Shown: piece by piece, positions 1 to 6,583 of the stretch
Position numbering within the stretch: the first letter of the stretch is position 1
Layout: each line of letters starts with the position of its first letter
Assembly: GCA_018700655.1 (NCBI GenBank)
Contig: JABIUG010000396.1
Coordinates: 1-7,545, forward strand
From: Rhodospirillaceae bacterium
GTDB lineage: Bacteria; Pseudomonadota; Alphaproteobacteria; SP197
Length of the DNA: 7,545 bases
Reading direction: 5' to 3'
Made by a program: the position numbers and the translations under genes
The notes under the pieces: generated by a model
Database searches by the model: none
What the model saw: only the letters and a program-made list of their open reading frames with translations
Told to the model about the DNA's origin: nothing

Positions 1-122
1 AAATCGAGAATGTCTTTGGAAGACTCAAGGACTGGCGGCGCGTCGCAACACGATACGACCGATGCGCACACACATTCATGTCCGCAATCTGCATCGCCGC
101 AACCATAGCCTACTGGTCGTGA
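1..122 (+). CDS. IS5-family transposase, C-terminal end (cut by window edge)
   Basis: The first two bases belong to a codon outside the window. The frame then reads from base 3 through 39 codons to a TGA at 120-122. The peptide begins IENVFGRLKDWRRVATRYDR and ends CIAATIAYWS. The E-x6-K spacing (E in IENVF, K in RLK), followed by W-R-R and ATRYDR, matches the end of the DDE domain of IS4/IS5-type transposases. The Glu would be the third catalytic acidic residue. Such enzymes cut and rejoin the ends of their own insertion sequence. Only the last 39 residues are visible, so it cannot be told whether the full gene is intact or broken. The family call rests on this short motif. The IS427-like subgroup is my best guess, not something the sequence proves. 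Confidence 0.8.
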   Translation, partial: IENVFGRLKDWRRVATRYDRCAHTFMSAICIAATIAYWS

Positions 123-141
123 TCAATGAGTCATGAGCCTA
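1..141 (+). mobile_element. Right end of an IS5-type insertion sequence
   Basis: The transposase stop codon at 120-122 is followed by about 20 bp and then the sequence TGAGTCATGAGCCTA (127-141). That is where the terminal inverted repeat of a compact IS5-type element would be expected, because these elements leave very little DNA after the transposase stop. The left end and the target duplication lie outside the window, so the exact boundary (about 139-142) is inferred. The element abuts the 3' side of the propeller gene and points toward it, so insertion should not have disrupted that gene. Confidence 0.55.
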
Positions 142-184
142 CGAAGTGTTTCCGTGCAAACGTGATCCGCTCGAATCGACAGGA

Positions 185-211
185 GCCGCCCCGGTTTCAA
201 CCGGCGGCGGC
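185..211 (-). terminator. Terminator-like hairpin after the propeller gene
   Basis: The arm GCCGCCCCGGTT (185-196) and the sequence AACCGGCGGCGGC (199-211) pair around a 2-base TC centre, with one bulged base. This gives a very GC-rich stem of about 12 bp. It lies 25 bp past the stop codon of the minus-strand propeller gene. There is no clean T run beyond it on the minus strand, so it may be an imperfect intrinsic terminator or simply an end-stabilising hairpin. It could also block read-through from the IS transposase on the other strand. Confidence 0.5.
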
Positions 212-235
212 CCCAAGACCGTCCCTGGGATCAGG

Positions 236-1588
236 CTATTTGTCGAAACCAGCCAGCCCGAGGAAGTTGTAGGCGCCAGGTCCCATCTCGACCGCAGCTT
301 CCACATCGTACTCCTGTGCCAGGCTCAGCGAACCGCTCGCCGAGAGCCCATACTGGGAAACGGTGAACGTCTGATAGGCGCCCAGGACATACATGAACGC
401 GCCATCCGAGCTTAGATACATGTCCTTGGTGTCACCCGCGGGCGTGCCATCCCTGCGCAGAGTATAGGCCGTGTCCTTGGCATCGCCGACGATCGAGACC
501 ATGCTCGATGTATCGAGATCGAACTCGGAAATCAGGTTTCCACCGAAGCTGGAGAGGTAAAGCTTGGAGCCGTCTTCGCTGACGATGGTCCAGCATGCCT
601 CATCGATATCGCCACCTTCTCCGGTACCGAAATGATCAACCATCGAGACCGCATCACCGTCATCGGCCAGCACGGTCAGGCTGTGATCGCGCAAGCGGGG
701 AATCAGGTTGAAGTTGGAGACATAGAGCAGGTCGGATCCGGGATGCCAGCTAAAGCCGATACTGCCGGCCACGCCTTCTTTCTCGAAGAACCGCTCGCCG
801 CTGACTTCGCCTGTGTGACCATCGAAGTCATAGACATAAACCCGGCTGGGCTTCTGCGCGGTGGGAACCGCCGTGCCGAAGTGGGAGATGCCCCAGGTCG
901 CAACGCCAATCTTGGTGCCGTCATGATTGAAGGACACCGTGGTCGGCCCACCGTTGGTGCCGGAATAGGTATCGAGCACCTCGACCAGGCTCAGTTCACC
1001 GGTTTCGCCATCGAACGAGAACAGGGTGATGTTCCGCTCCTCAAGCACGGCCTCGTGACCGCCGCCTTCGGCATGGAACGCGGCATCGGGATACATCTCG
1101 ATAGCGCCTTCACCGGCTCCGCCCTTCTGGACGTTGGGATTGTTCCACTGGTTGCCGACGACAACCCAGTATTCGTCGGAACCGGCACCCTTGGGCGTGA
1201 AGGCGATGCTGACCGGGCGTTCGCCGCCCGAAGCAACATTGGCCACGTGGTCGAGGCCGCCATCATCACGATCGAGACCAAACACGGAAACCGTATTGCC
1301 GCCGGCGTTCACCGCAAGAAGGTGATCACCAATGATCTGCACCGCACCCTGGGAGCCGAAGTCACCAGCGGCATCGCCACCGGCGTCGCGGTTGGCGCCA
1401 CCCACCGAACCCGTCAGATATGCGGTCTGTTCGCCAAGCGAACCATCTTCCAGGCGCTCGATGGCAATGACCTGATTGGGGCCCTCGCCATTCAGCGTTG
1501 TGTATAGAAAACCACTGACATCGGTCGCATAGGCGGTAGATGACATCAACGACGCAACCAGCGCCGCACATACCGTTGACTTTTTCAT
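236..1588 (-). CDS. Secreted beta-propeller protein, lactonase / YncE-like
   Basis: The protein has 450 residues. I chose the ATG at 1588 over an upstream in-frame start at 1666 for two reasons. It opens with a classic signal peptide (MKK, hydrophobic ALVASLMSS, cleavage after AYA at about residue 21). It is also preceded by a good ribosome binding site (GGAGAG, bases 1593-1598). The mature part is made of repeated strand-turn-strand units, each with an aromatic/aliphatic strand and a D-G turn: LLAVNAGGNTVSVFGL (90-105), NITLFSFDGETGELSLVEV (186-204), VSFNHDGTKIGVATWG (218-233), RVYVYDFDGHTGEV (249-262), FSWHPGSDLLYVSNF (279-293), SEDGSKLYLSSFGGNLISEF (337-356) and LSSDGAFMYVLGAYQ (392-406). 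These are typical of the seven-bladed lactonase family (6-phosphogluconolactonase / carboxymuconate cyclase-like) and its YncE-like relatives. Export suggests a periplasmic role. Substrate and activity are unknown, since many family members are not proven enzymes. The fold is fairly certain and the function is not. Confidence 0.85.
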   Translation of the reverse strand: MKKSTVCAALVASLMSSTAYATDVSGFLYTTLNGEGPNQVIAIERLEDGSLGEQTAYLTGSVGGANRDAGGDAAGDFGSQGAVQIIGDHLLAVNAGGNTVSVFGLDRDDGGLDHVANVASGGERPVSIAFTPKGAGSDEYWVVVGNQWNNPNVQKGGAGEGAIEMYPDAAFHAEGGGHEAVLEERNITLFSFDGETGELSLVEVLDTYSGTNGGPTTVSFNHDGTKIGVATWGISHFGTAVPTAQKPSRVYVYDFDGHTGEVSGERFFEKEGVAGSIGFSWHPGSDLLYVSNFNLIPRLRDHSLTVLADDGDAVSMVDHFGTGEGGDIDEACWTIVSEDGSKLYLSSFGGNLISEFDLDTSSMVSIVGDAKDTAYTLRRDGTPAGDTKDMYLSSDGAFMYVLGAYQTFTVSQYGLSASGSLSLAQEYDVEAAVEMGPGAYNFLGLAGFDK

Positions 1589-1611
1589 CGTGCTCTCCAG
1601 ATTTTCAGCAA

Positions 1612-1627
1612 CGCAAGCAATCTTGCG
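1612..1627. repeat. Inverted repeat in the propeller gene leader
   Basis: CGCAAG (1612-1617) and CTTGCG (1622-1627) form a perfect 6-bp arm pair around CAAT. The repeat starts 24 bp upstream of the propeller start codon and 14 bp beyond its ribosome binding site. It could be a small leader hairpin or a repressor site. No promoter could be placed firmly enough to decide which. Confidence 0.4.
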
Positions 1628-1673
1628 CCTGCTCTGAAACTGGCAACGGCGGCTGCGGGTCTCCAATATCGTT

Positions 1674-1707
1674 GGATCATGGTTTCGATAGCGCTTGGCT
1701 ATGATCC
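1674..1707. repeat. Nested inverted repeat upstream of the propeller gene
   Basis: GGATC (1674-1678) plus ATAGC (1688-1692) pair with GCTAT (1698-1702) plus GATCC (1703-1707). The result is 10 bp of pairing around a GCTTG loop, with a 9-base bulge on one side. Read without the inner part, GGATCAT (1674-1680) and ATGATCC (1701-1707) form 7-bp arms. The position, 86-119 bp upstream of the propeller start, suits an operator or a transcript hairpin. No function can be assigned. Confidence 0.35.
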
Positions 1708-1732
1708 GGTTTGATGGCCAGTTCTGCTGCTG

Positions 1733-1749
1733 TTACCCAGTTCGGGTAA
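1733..1749. repeat. Small inverted repeat between pump and propeller genes
   Basis: TTACCC (1733-1738) and GGGTAA (1744-1749) are perfect 6-bp arms around AGTTC. The repeat lies 68 bp past the stop codon of the RND pump gene and 145 bp before the propeller gene. There is no T run on the minus strand after it, so it is a poor intrinsic terminator. An operator is equally possible. Confidence 0.35.
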
Positions 1750-1801
1750 ACGCAAGGACAGGCTGGAAGCAACGAGCCGAATCGCACATCAGGGATATCG
1801 C

Positions 1802-1828
1802 GAAGACAAAGCCCTCTCAGGTGTCTTC
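1802..1828 (-). terminator. Possible weak terminator hairpin overlapping the pump stop codon
   Basis: GAAGACA (1802-1808) pairs perfectly with TGTCTTC (1822-1828). A 13-base loop contains the TGA stop of the RND pump (1817-1819). No T run follows on the minus strand, and no better terminator is visible before the propeller gene 228 bp further on. Partial read-through from the efflux operon into the propeller gene is therefore possible. Confidence 0.25.
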
Positions 1829-4800
1829 AGACGCACTCGGTGACGACCAGCGCTTGCGCCCGGAGAACCAGCGGCGGAGCTTGCCGCCACGAGGATCCTC
1901 ATCGTCGGGCTCATCATCTCCGCCATTGTCCCAGAGCGCACCGGGCGGCGTTGAACTCGAACTGGACGGCGGCGATTTCGAACTGTTCCCGCGCCACCAC
2001 GCCCCAACATTTTCGCGCAGCATCAGCGCGCTGGGCGTAACAATCAGCGTCAGCATGGTGGCAAAGGCCAGGCCGAAGACGATCGCGCTGGAAAGCTGGA
2101 CCCACCACTGGGTCGAGGGTGCGCCGACCTGAATTGTGCGGTGGAAGAAGTCGATGTTGACCTGCATCACCATCGGCATCAGGCCAAGAATCGTCGTGAT
2201 CGTGGTCAGCATCACCGGGCGCAGGCGCTGGGCGCCGGTCCGCAGGATTGCTTCCATCGGGTCGGCGACGGTTTTCTTCAAGCGGTCGAAGGTATCGATC
2301 AACACGATGTTGTTGTTGACCACGATGCCGGCCAGCGCGATCACGCCGATGCCCGACATCACGATGCCGAACGGCTTGCCCGTGACCAGTAATCCGATCA
2401 TCACGCCGATCGTCGACATGACCACCGCCGAGAGAATCAGGAAGGCCGAATAGAAGCTGTTGAACTGGGTCACCAGGATGATCGCCATCAGGAACAGTGC
2501 GATGGCAAAGGCCTTCATCAGGAACTGGGCGGCCTCTTCCTGATCCTCGTTCTCGCCGCGGAACTCGACCTTGAGATCGGGATCAAACTCGGTCTCCTCG
2601 ATCCAGGCAGCAAGCTCCTGAACCATCGCGTCGGCCAGCACACCCTCGGCAATATCGGCCTGGATCGTCATCACGCGGCGACCGTCGACGCGGTCGATCG
2701 TACCGACACTGGGGGCGGCGGAACGGGTTACGAAGTTGGCCAGCGGGACCTGGCCCATCTCGGTTTCGATGCGCAGGCGATCGAGCTGGTCGAGCGTGCG
2801 CCAGGCATCGGGGAACCTTGCGCGCACATCGATCTCGTCCTTGGAGTCATCGGGTCGCATGGTCGAGATCAGCAGGCCGTTGGTGACAAGCTGGACCATG
2901 CCGCCGATCGAGGCGATATCGGTGCCGAACTTGGCCGCCTGGGCACGGTCGACCTCGATCTCCCAGTCAATCCCAGGCAGGGGTCGGCTGTCTTCGACAT
3001 CAATCAGGCCATCAACCTGGTCGACATGGTCGCGGATCAGCGCAATCGCCGGTTCGATCAGTTCGGGGTTGATCGCCGAAACCTGGATCTGGATCGGTTT
3101 GCCATCGGCGGGGCCGTCCTGCTGGCCACGCGGCTCGATGATGATGCCGGCAAGATCGGCCGTGCGTTGACGCACCTCTTCGAAGATCTCGACGGCAGGG
3201 CGGCGGAATTCCCAATCGACCAGTTCGACCGTGATCGATCCGATGACGTCTTCGGCCTGGTTGTTTGGCCCGCTTCCGCCATCGCCGCCGACCTTGGCAT
3301 AGATCGAATCGAACTCGTCCATGTCGAGGATGCGGTCCTCGACCTCGCGCACCAGAGCGTCCATTTCCCAGATTGAAAGATTGCCCCGTGCATGGACCTG
3401 GAAGACCGCCTGTTCGGGTTCGATATCGGGGAAGAACTCAACGCCCTTGCCCAGCACACCATAAGAGAACTGCACCCCGATCAACACGACAACCGCGCCG
3501 ATCAACACCTTCGCAGGGTGGCGCAGGGCACCACGCAGGACACCGAGATAAATCCCGGTGAAACCGCCGACATGATCGAGTGTGTCCTTGGAATCGACGG
3601 CCAGGGCGCGGGCCTTCTTCTGGTCAGCCTCACCCGACTTGCCAAACAGCGAACCAAGCGTGGGCACAAAGACCAGTGCCATGGCGAGCGAGGCGATCAG
3701 CGTGGCGATCAGCGTGATCGGCAGGAACTTCATGAACTCACCGACAATGCCGGGCCAGAACATCAGCGGCAGAAAAGCGACCAGCGTCGTCATGGTCGAA
3801 GCCGTAATCGGCCAGGCCATACGGGTTGCCGCGCTGAGGTAGGCTTCGCGCCGATGGACGCCTTCGGCCATCTTCCGGTCGGCGTATTCGGTCACGACAA
3901 TGGCGCCATCAACCAGCATGCCGACCGCCAGGATCAGGCTGAACAGGACCACGACATTCATCGTCAACCCGGCCGAGGAAAGCACCAGAATTCCGGCCAG
4001 GAACGAGCCCGGGATGGCAACACCGACCAGGGCGGCCGAGCGCCAGCCCAGCGCCCAGACAATCACGATCATGACCAGCAGGATGGCCGAGAGAACGTTG
4101 TTCTGCAGATCGGCCAGCATGCTGCGGATATCGTTTGATTGATCCTGCGAGAAGGCGACCTCGACACCCGCAGGCCAATCGGCCGAGGCCATAGCCACGA
4201 CCTCGTGGACCTTCTCGATCGTCGCGATGATGTTTTCGCCGGTCCGTTTCGAGACCTCGATCGCAAGCGCGGCATCGCCATGAACACGCGCGAAGGTCTC
4301 GGGGTCCTTGAAGGTACGTCGGACCTCGGCAATGTCGCCGACGGTTGTTACGGCATCGTCCTGGACCTTGACCGGCAAGGCGAGCAGTTCATCGGCGCCT
4401 TCCAGAAGCCCCGGTACCTTGACGCCGAAGCGGCCTGCCCCGGTGTCGAGTGCGCCGGCGGCGACCAGCCGGTTGGAACGGCCGACAAAATCGATCAGGG
4501 CAACCGCATCAAGCGCGTAACTCTCGACCAGCATGGGATCGATCACGATCTCGACCAGTTCGTTGCGTTCGCCCTGGATCGTCGCTTCGAGCACTTCGGA
4601 GATATTCTCGATCTCGTCCTGCAGGTCACGCGCCAGCCGCAGCATGGTGCGCTCGGGCACATCACCAGACAGGGTCACGACCAGGACAGGGAAGAGCGAA
4701 AGGTTGACCTCGTGAACACTGGGTTCGTCAGTGTCATCGGGCAATTCGGGTTTGGCCAGATCGACCTTGGCGCGGACATCGTCGATCGCGATATCGGGAT

Positions 4801-5101
4801 CGAAGCCGGCGTCGAACTCCAGCGTGACATTGGCGCCGCCCTCGTAGGCGGTCGAGGTCACTTCCTTGACCCCGTCGATGCCGCGCAACTCCTGTTCCAT
4901 CGGGCGGATCAGCAGGCGTTCGGCATCACCGGGCGAAATGCCCTCGTGATTCATCAGGACATAGATGATCGGGATATCGATATCGGGATCCGATTCCTTG
5001 GGAATAGTGATGTAGGAGAAGGTTCCAGCGATCAGAATCAGGACGAGCAGCAGCAGCACCGTGCGCGGCCGGCTGAACGCACCATGAATGATCGAGATCA
5101 C
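1817..5101 (-). CDS. RND (HAE1/AcrB-type) efflux pump, inner-membrane subunit
   Basis: This 1094-residue protein has the complete AcrB-type plan. TM1 (14-33) is followed by a periplasmic porter half (about 35-325, opening ITIPKESDPDIDIP), TM2-6 (336-488), a second porter half (550-855) and TM8-12 (862-1030). Such pumps exchange protons for export of drugs, lipids or other amphiphiles through an adaptor and an outer-membrane channel. The start is GTG (5099-5101), overlapping the adaptor's TGA (GTGA), which suggests translational coupling. The TM4 motif reads GMLVDGAIVV, so the usual Asp pair is Asp398-Gly399. The TM10 motif reads GIVVNNNIVLID, with Asn929 where AcrB has its relay Lys. The TM11 Arg (R959) and Thr (T966) are kept. 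A roughly 60-residue Ser/Pro/Asp-rich cytosolic tail (1035-1094) follows TM12. The family is certain; the substrate is unknown. Confidence 0.96.
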   Translation of the reverse strand: MISIIHGAFSRPRTVLLLLVLILIAGTFSYITIPKESDPDIDIPIIYVLMNHEGISPGDAERLLIRPMEQELRGIDGVKEVTSTAYEGGANVTLEFDAGFDPDIAIDDVRAKVDLAKPELPDDTDEPSVHEVNLSLFPVLVVTLSGDVPERTMLRLARDLQDEIENISEVLEATIQGERNELVEIVIDPMLVESYALDAVALIDFVGRSNRLVAAGALDTGAGRFGVKVPGLLEGADELLALPVKVQDDAVTTVGDIAEVRRTFKDPETFARVHGDAALAIEVSKRTGENIIATIEKVHEVVAMASADWPAGVEVAFSQDQSNDIRSMLADLQNNVLSAILLVMIVIVWALGWRSAALVGVAIPGSFLAGILVLSSAGLTMNVVVLFSLILAVGMLVDGAIVVTEYADRKMAEGVHRREAYLSAATRMAWPITASTMTTLVAFLPLMFWPGIVGEFMKFLPITLIATLIASLAMALVFVPTLGSLFGKSGEADQKKARALAVDSKDTLDHVGGFTGIYLGVLRGALRHPAKVLIGAVVVLIGVQFSYGVLGKGVEFFPDIEPEQAVFQVHARGNLSIWEMDALVREVEDRILDMDEFDSIYAKVGGDGGSGPNNQAEDVIGSITVELVDWEFRRPAVEIFEEVRQRTADLAGIIIEPRGQQDGPADGKPIQIQVSAINPELIEPAIALIRDHVDQVDGLIDVEDSRPLPGIDWEIEVDRAQAAKFGTDIASIGGMVQLVTNGLLISTMRPDDSKDEIDVRARFPDAWRTLDQLDRLRIETEMGQVPLANFVTRSAAPSVGTIDRVDGRRVMTIQADIAEGVLADAMVQELAAWIEETEFDPDLKVEFRGENEDQEEAAQFLMKAFAIALFLMAIILVTQFNSFYSAFLILSAVVMSTIGVMIGLLVTGKPFGIVMSGIGVIALAGIVVNNNIVLIDTFDRLKKTVADPMEAILRTGAQRLRPVMLTTITTILGLMPMVMQVNIDFFHRTIQVGAPSTQWWVQLSSAIVFGLAFATMLTLIVTPSALMLRENVGAWWRGNSSKSPPSSSSSTPPGALWDNGGDDEPDDEDPRGGKLRRWFSGRKRWSSPSASEDT

Positions 5102-6213
5102 GGCGCTTCCGAGAAGCTCGAGCCTCGAACGCGAACTGGTTCGACCGTCTCACCTTCAGCGACGAAGTCGTGGCCCACGGTGATCATCGTGACTTCGCGG
5201 GCAAGTCCGGTGACCCAGAGACCCCCGGTAACATCGGCGACGATGACGATCGGCGCAAAACGCACGACATTGTTTTCGTCGACCAGTTTAACGCCCAGGG
5301 TGCCGTCATCGGCCAGCGACAGGGCGGAGGGCGAAATGAAGTGGCCCGGAATGGTGTCGAGCGGCAAGACCACATCGGTCGTCATGCCGGCCCGAATGGC
5401 GTGGTCCTCGTTGGCGACTTCAAGCTCGATCCGGTAGGTGCGGGTTTCCGGCTCGGCGACCTGTCCGACAAAACGCAGGACGCCTTCGACCGTTGCTCCG
5501 GTGATCAGGTGCGCGCTGCCCAGATCACCGACGCTGAGATAACTCACCTCGCGCTCGTTGACCGCGGCAACAATCACGATCGGATCGAGGTCGTAGATCT
5601 CGCCGATCGCATCGTTTTCACCAAAGCCGTCGGTCACGACATCGCCAACCTCGATCCCCACGGAATTCAGCACACCGCTAAAGGGCGCGGTGATGTCGGT
5701 CCTGCCGATATCGAGGCGAACACGAGCAAGTTCGGCGCGCGCGTCGCGCAAATTGGCATTGGCTTCAGCATGGGTGGTTTCGGCGCGCCAGCCACCCTCG
5801 GCAAGTTCGGAGGAGGCATCAAAGGCGATCTGGAACTGTTCGACCACGGCTTGGGCACGGGCCAGGCGCTCAGGGCGATCATCCATCGCGATACGGGCGA
5901 TGACGTCGCCTTCTTCGACGACGTCGCCTTCATCGACCTCGATCGCTTCGATCCGGCCCGAAGTCTGAACGCGCAGACCAACCTCGCGGTTGGCCTCGGT
6001 GCGACCGGTCACGCTGAGAACGATGACATAGGGTTCGCTGGTGCTGGTCGCGACGCGTACCTGGGTCAGCGCCTCTTCAGCGGCCGCAGAGCCGCTTAAT
6101 TCAGCCGTCGCCGTGCTGGCTGTCGCCGGCGCGTCGTTGCCGAGCTGACCCGACAAAACCCAGGCCGCGGCTCCGATCGCCAGAACGACGGCCAGGATAT
6201 GGGACGATTTCAT
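5098..6213 (-). CDS. RND efflux periplasmic adaptor (membrane fusion protein)
   Basis: The protein has 371 residues from the ATG at 6213. MKSSHILAVVLAIGAAAWVL is a short basic N-terminus with a hydrophobic segment, which should be an uncleaved anchor or signal. A linker rich in Ala, Thr and Ser follows. The first lipoyl-like half (84-108, SGRIEAIEVDEGDVVEEGDV) and the second (about 170-195, TDITAPFSGVLNSVGIEVGD) flank an alpha-hairpin (111-168). A beta-barrel (211-285) and a membrane-proximal domain (286-371) complete the HlyD/AcrA plan. The role is to bridge the downstream RND pump to an outer-membrane channel. The gene overlaps the pump gene by four bases, so the two form an operon. A GTG at 6270 would add 19 residues and has an AGGTG about 10 bases upstream. 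I prefer 6213 because the signal or anchor then sits at the N-terminus, although its ribosome binding site is weak. Confidence 0.92.
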   Translation of the reverse strand: MKSSHILAVVLAIGAAAWVLSGQLGNDAPATASTATAELSGSAAAEEALTQVRVATSTSEPYVIVLSVTGRTEANREVGLRVQTSGRIEAIEVDEGDVVEEGDVIARIAMDDRPERLARAQAVVEQFQIAFDASSELAEGGWRAETTHAEANANLRDARAELARVRLDIGRTDITAPFSGVLNSVGIEVGDVVTDGFGENDAIGEIYDLDPIVIVAAVNEREVSYLSVGDLGSAHLITGATVEGVLRFVGQVAEPETRTYRIELEVANEDHAIRAGMTTDVVLPLDTIPGHFISPSALSLADDGTLGVKLVDENNVVRFAPIVIVADVTGGLWVTGLAREVTMITVGHDFVAEGETVEPVRVRGSSFSEAP

Positions 6214-6412
6214 GACTATGCCGTCCGTTTCGTCGATGGACTGTTCGGGACCATGTTCCCACTGGGGCACACTACCGGTTCACCTATGACACGCGCTCGA
6301 AGCCACAGGCCTACGCCCGCGATACAACCTTATTAGGTGCTTAGATGGTTGGCTCGACCTATCGATCAAGGTCTCCGGCATCGTACGATTCGAACGGGAA
6401 CGCGGCAATTTC

Positions 6413-6431
6413 CCCGGCCACATGGGCCGGG
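6413..6431. repeat. GC-rich hairpin, 7-bp arms
   Basis: CCCGGCC (6413-6419) and GGCCGGG (6425-6431) are perfect arms around ACATG. This is one of several consecutive hairpins in the stretch upstream of the efflux operon. Confidence 0.5.
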
Positions 6432-6451
6432 ACAGCCACCCGCCAGCGCCC

Positions 6452-6471
6452 GAAGCCACATGTTGGGCTTC
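6452..6471. repeat. Hairpin, 6-bp arms
   Basis: GAAGCC (6452-6457) and GGCTTC (6466-6471) pair perfectly around an 8-base loop. It is the weakest of the series, and 6-bp arms can arise by chance in GC-rich DNA. Confidence 0.35.
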
Positions 6472-6492
6472 AGAACCCTGGGGAAACATCAT

Positions 6493-6510
6493 GGGTGCGG
6501 GGTCGCACCC
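6493..6510. repeat. GC-rich hairpin, 7-bp arms and 4-base loop
   Basis: GGGTGCG (6493-6499) and CGCACCC (6504-6510) pair perfectly around a GGGT loop. This is a compact, very stable stem on either strand. No T run follows on either side, so it is not a standard intrinsic terminator. Confidence 0.5.
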
Positions 6511-6523
6511 GGCGAGAATCGCG

Positions 6524-6579
6524 ATGGAGCAGATCGTATCTTCACCGAAACAACGGGTGTTTCGGTGAAGCTGCTCCAT
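6524..6579. repeat. Long two-part hairpin with 22 paired bases and a 7-base bulge
   Basis: The inner arms CTTCACCGAAACA (6540-6552) and TGTTTCGGTGAAG (6558-6570) match perfectly over 13 bp around ACGGG. The outer arms ATGGAGCAG (6524-6532) and CTGCTCCAT (6571-6579) match perfectly over 9 bp. The only unpaired part of the stem is a 7-base bulge (6533-6539) on one side. It lies 12 bp from the even longer hairpin at 6592-6656. No T run follows on either strand. It may be a repeat-type palindrome, a processed RNA hairpin or a backup transcription stop. Confidence 0.7.
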
Positions 6580-6583
6580 GTTC

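Noticed and set aside
632..1507. Long + strand open frame opposite the propeller gene
   Set aside because: It is a shadow of the propeller gene: no ribosome binding site, no family motif, and the minus-strand protein has a signal peptide and clear propeller blades.
4139..5437. 432-codon + strand open frame opposite the pump and adaptor genes
   Set aside because: Its Asp/Arg/Gly/His-rich composition is typical of antisense reading of GC-rich genes, and it crosses the junction of two well-supported genes on the other strand.
5170..6099. 309-codon + strand open frame opposite the adaptor gene
   Set aside because: Same reason: composition of an antisense shadow, and the adaptor on the minus strand is unmistakable.
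6330..6400. Possible tRNA, tmRNA or rRNA fragment (TTCGAA near 6390 and CATCTAAG on the minus strand near 6345 recall T-loop and 23S-end motifs)
   Set aside because: The bases around TTCGAA do not form a T-arm stem or cloverleaf, and the 23S similarity is only about eight bases.
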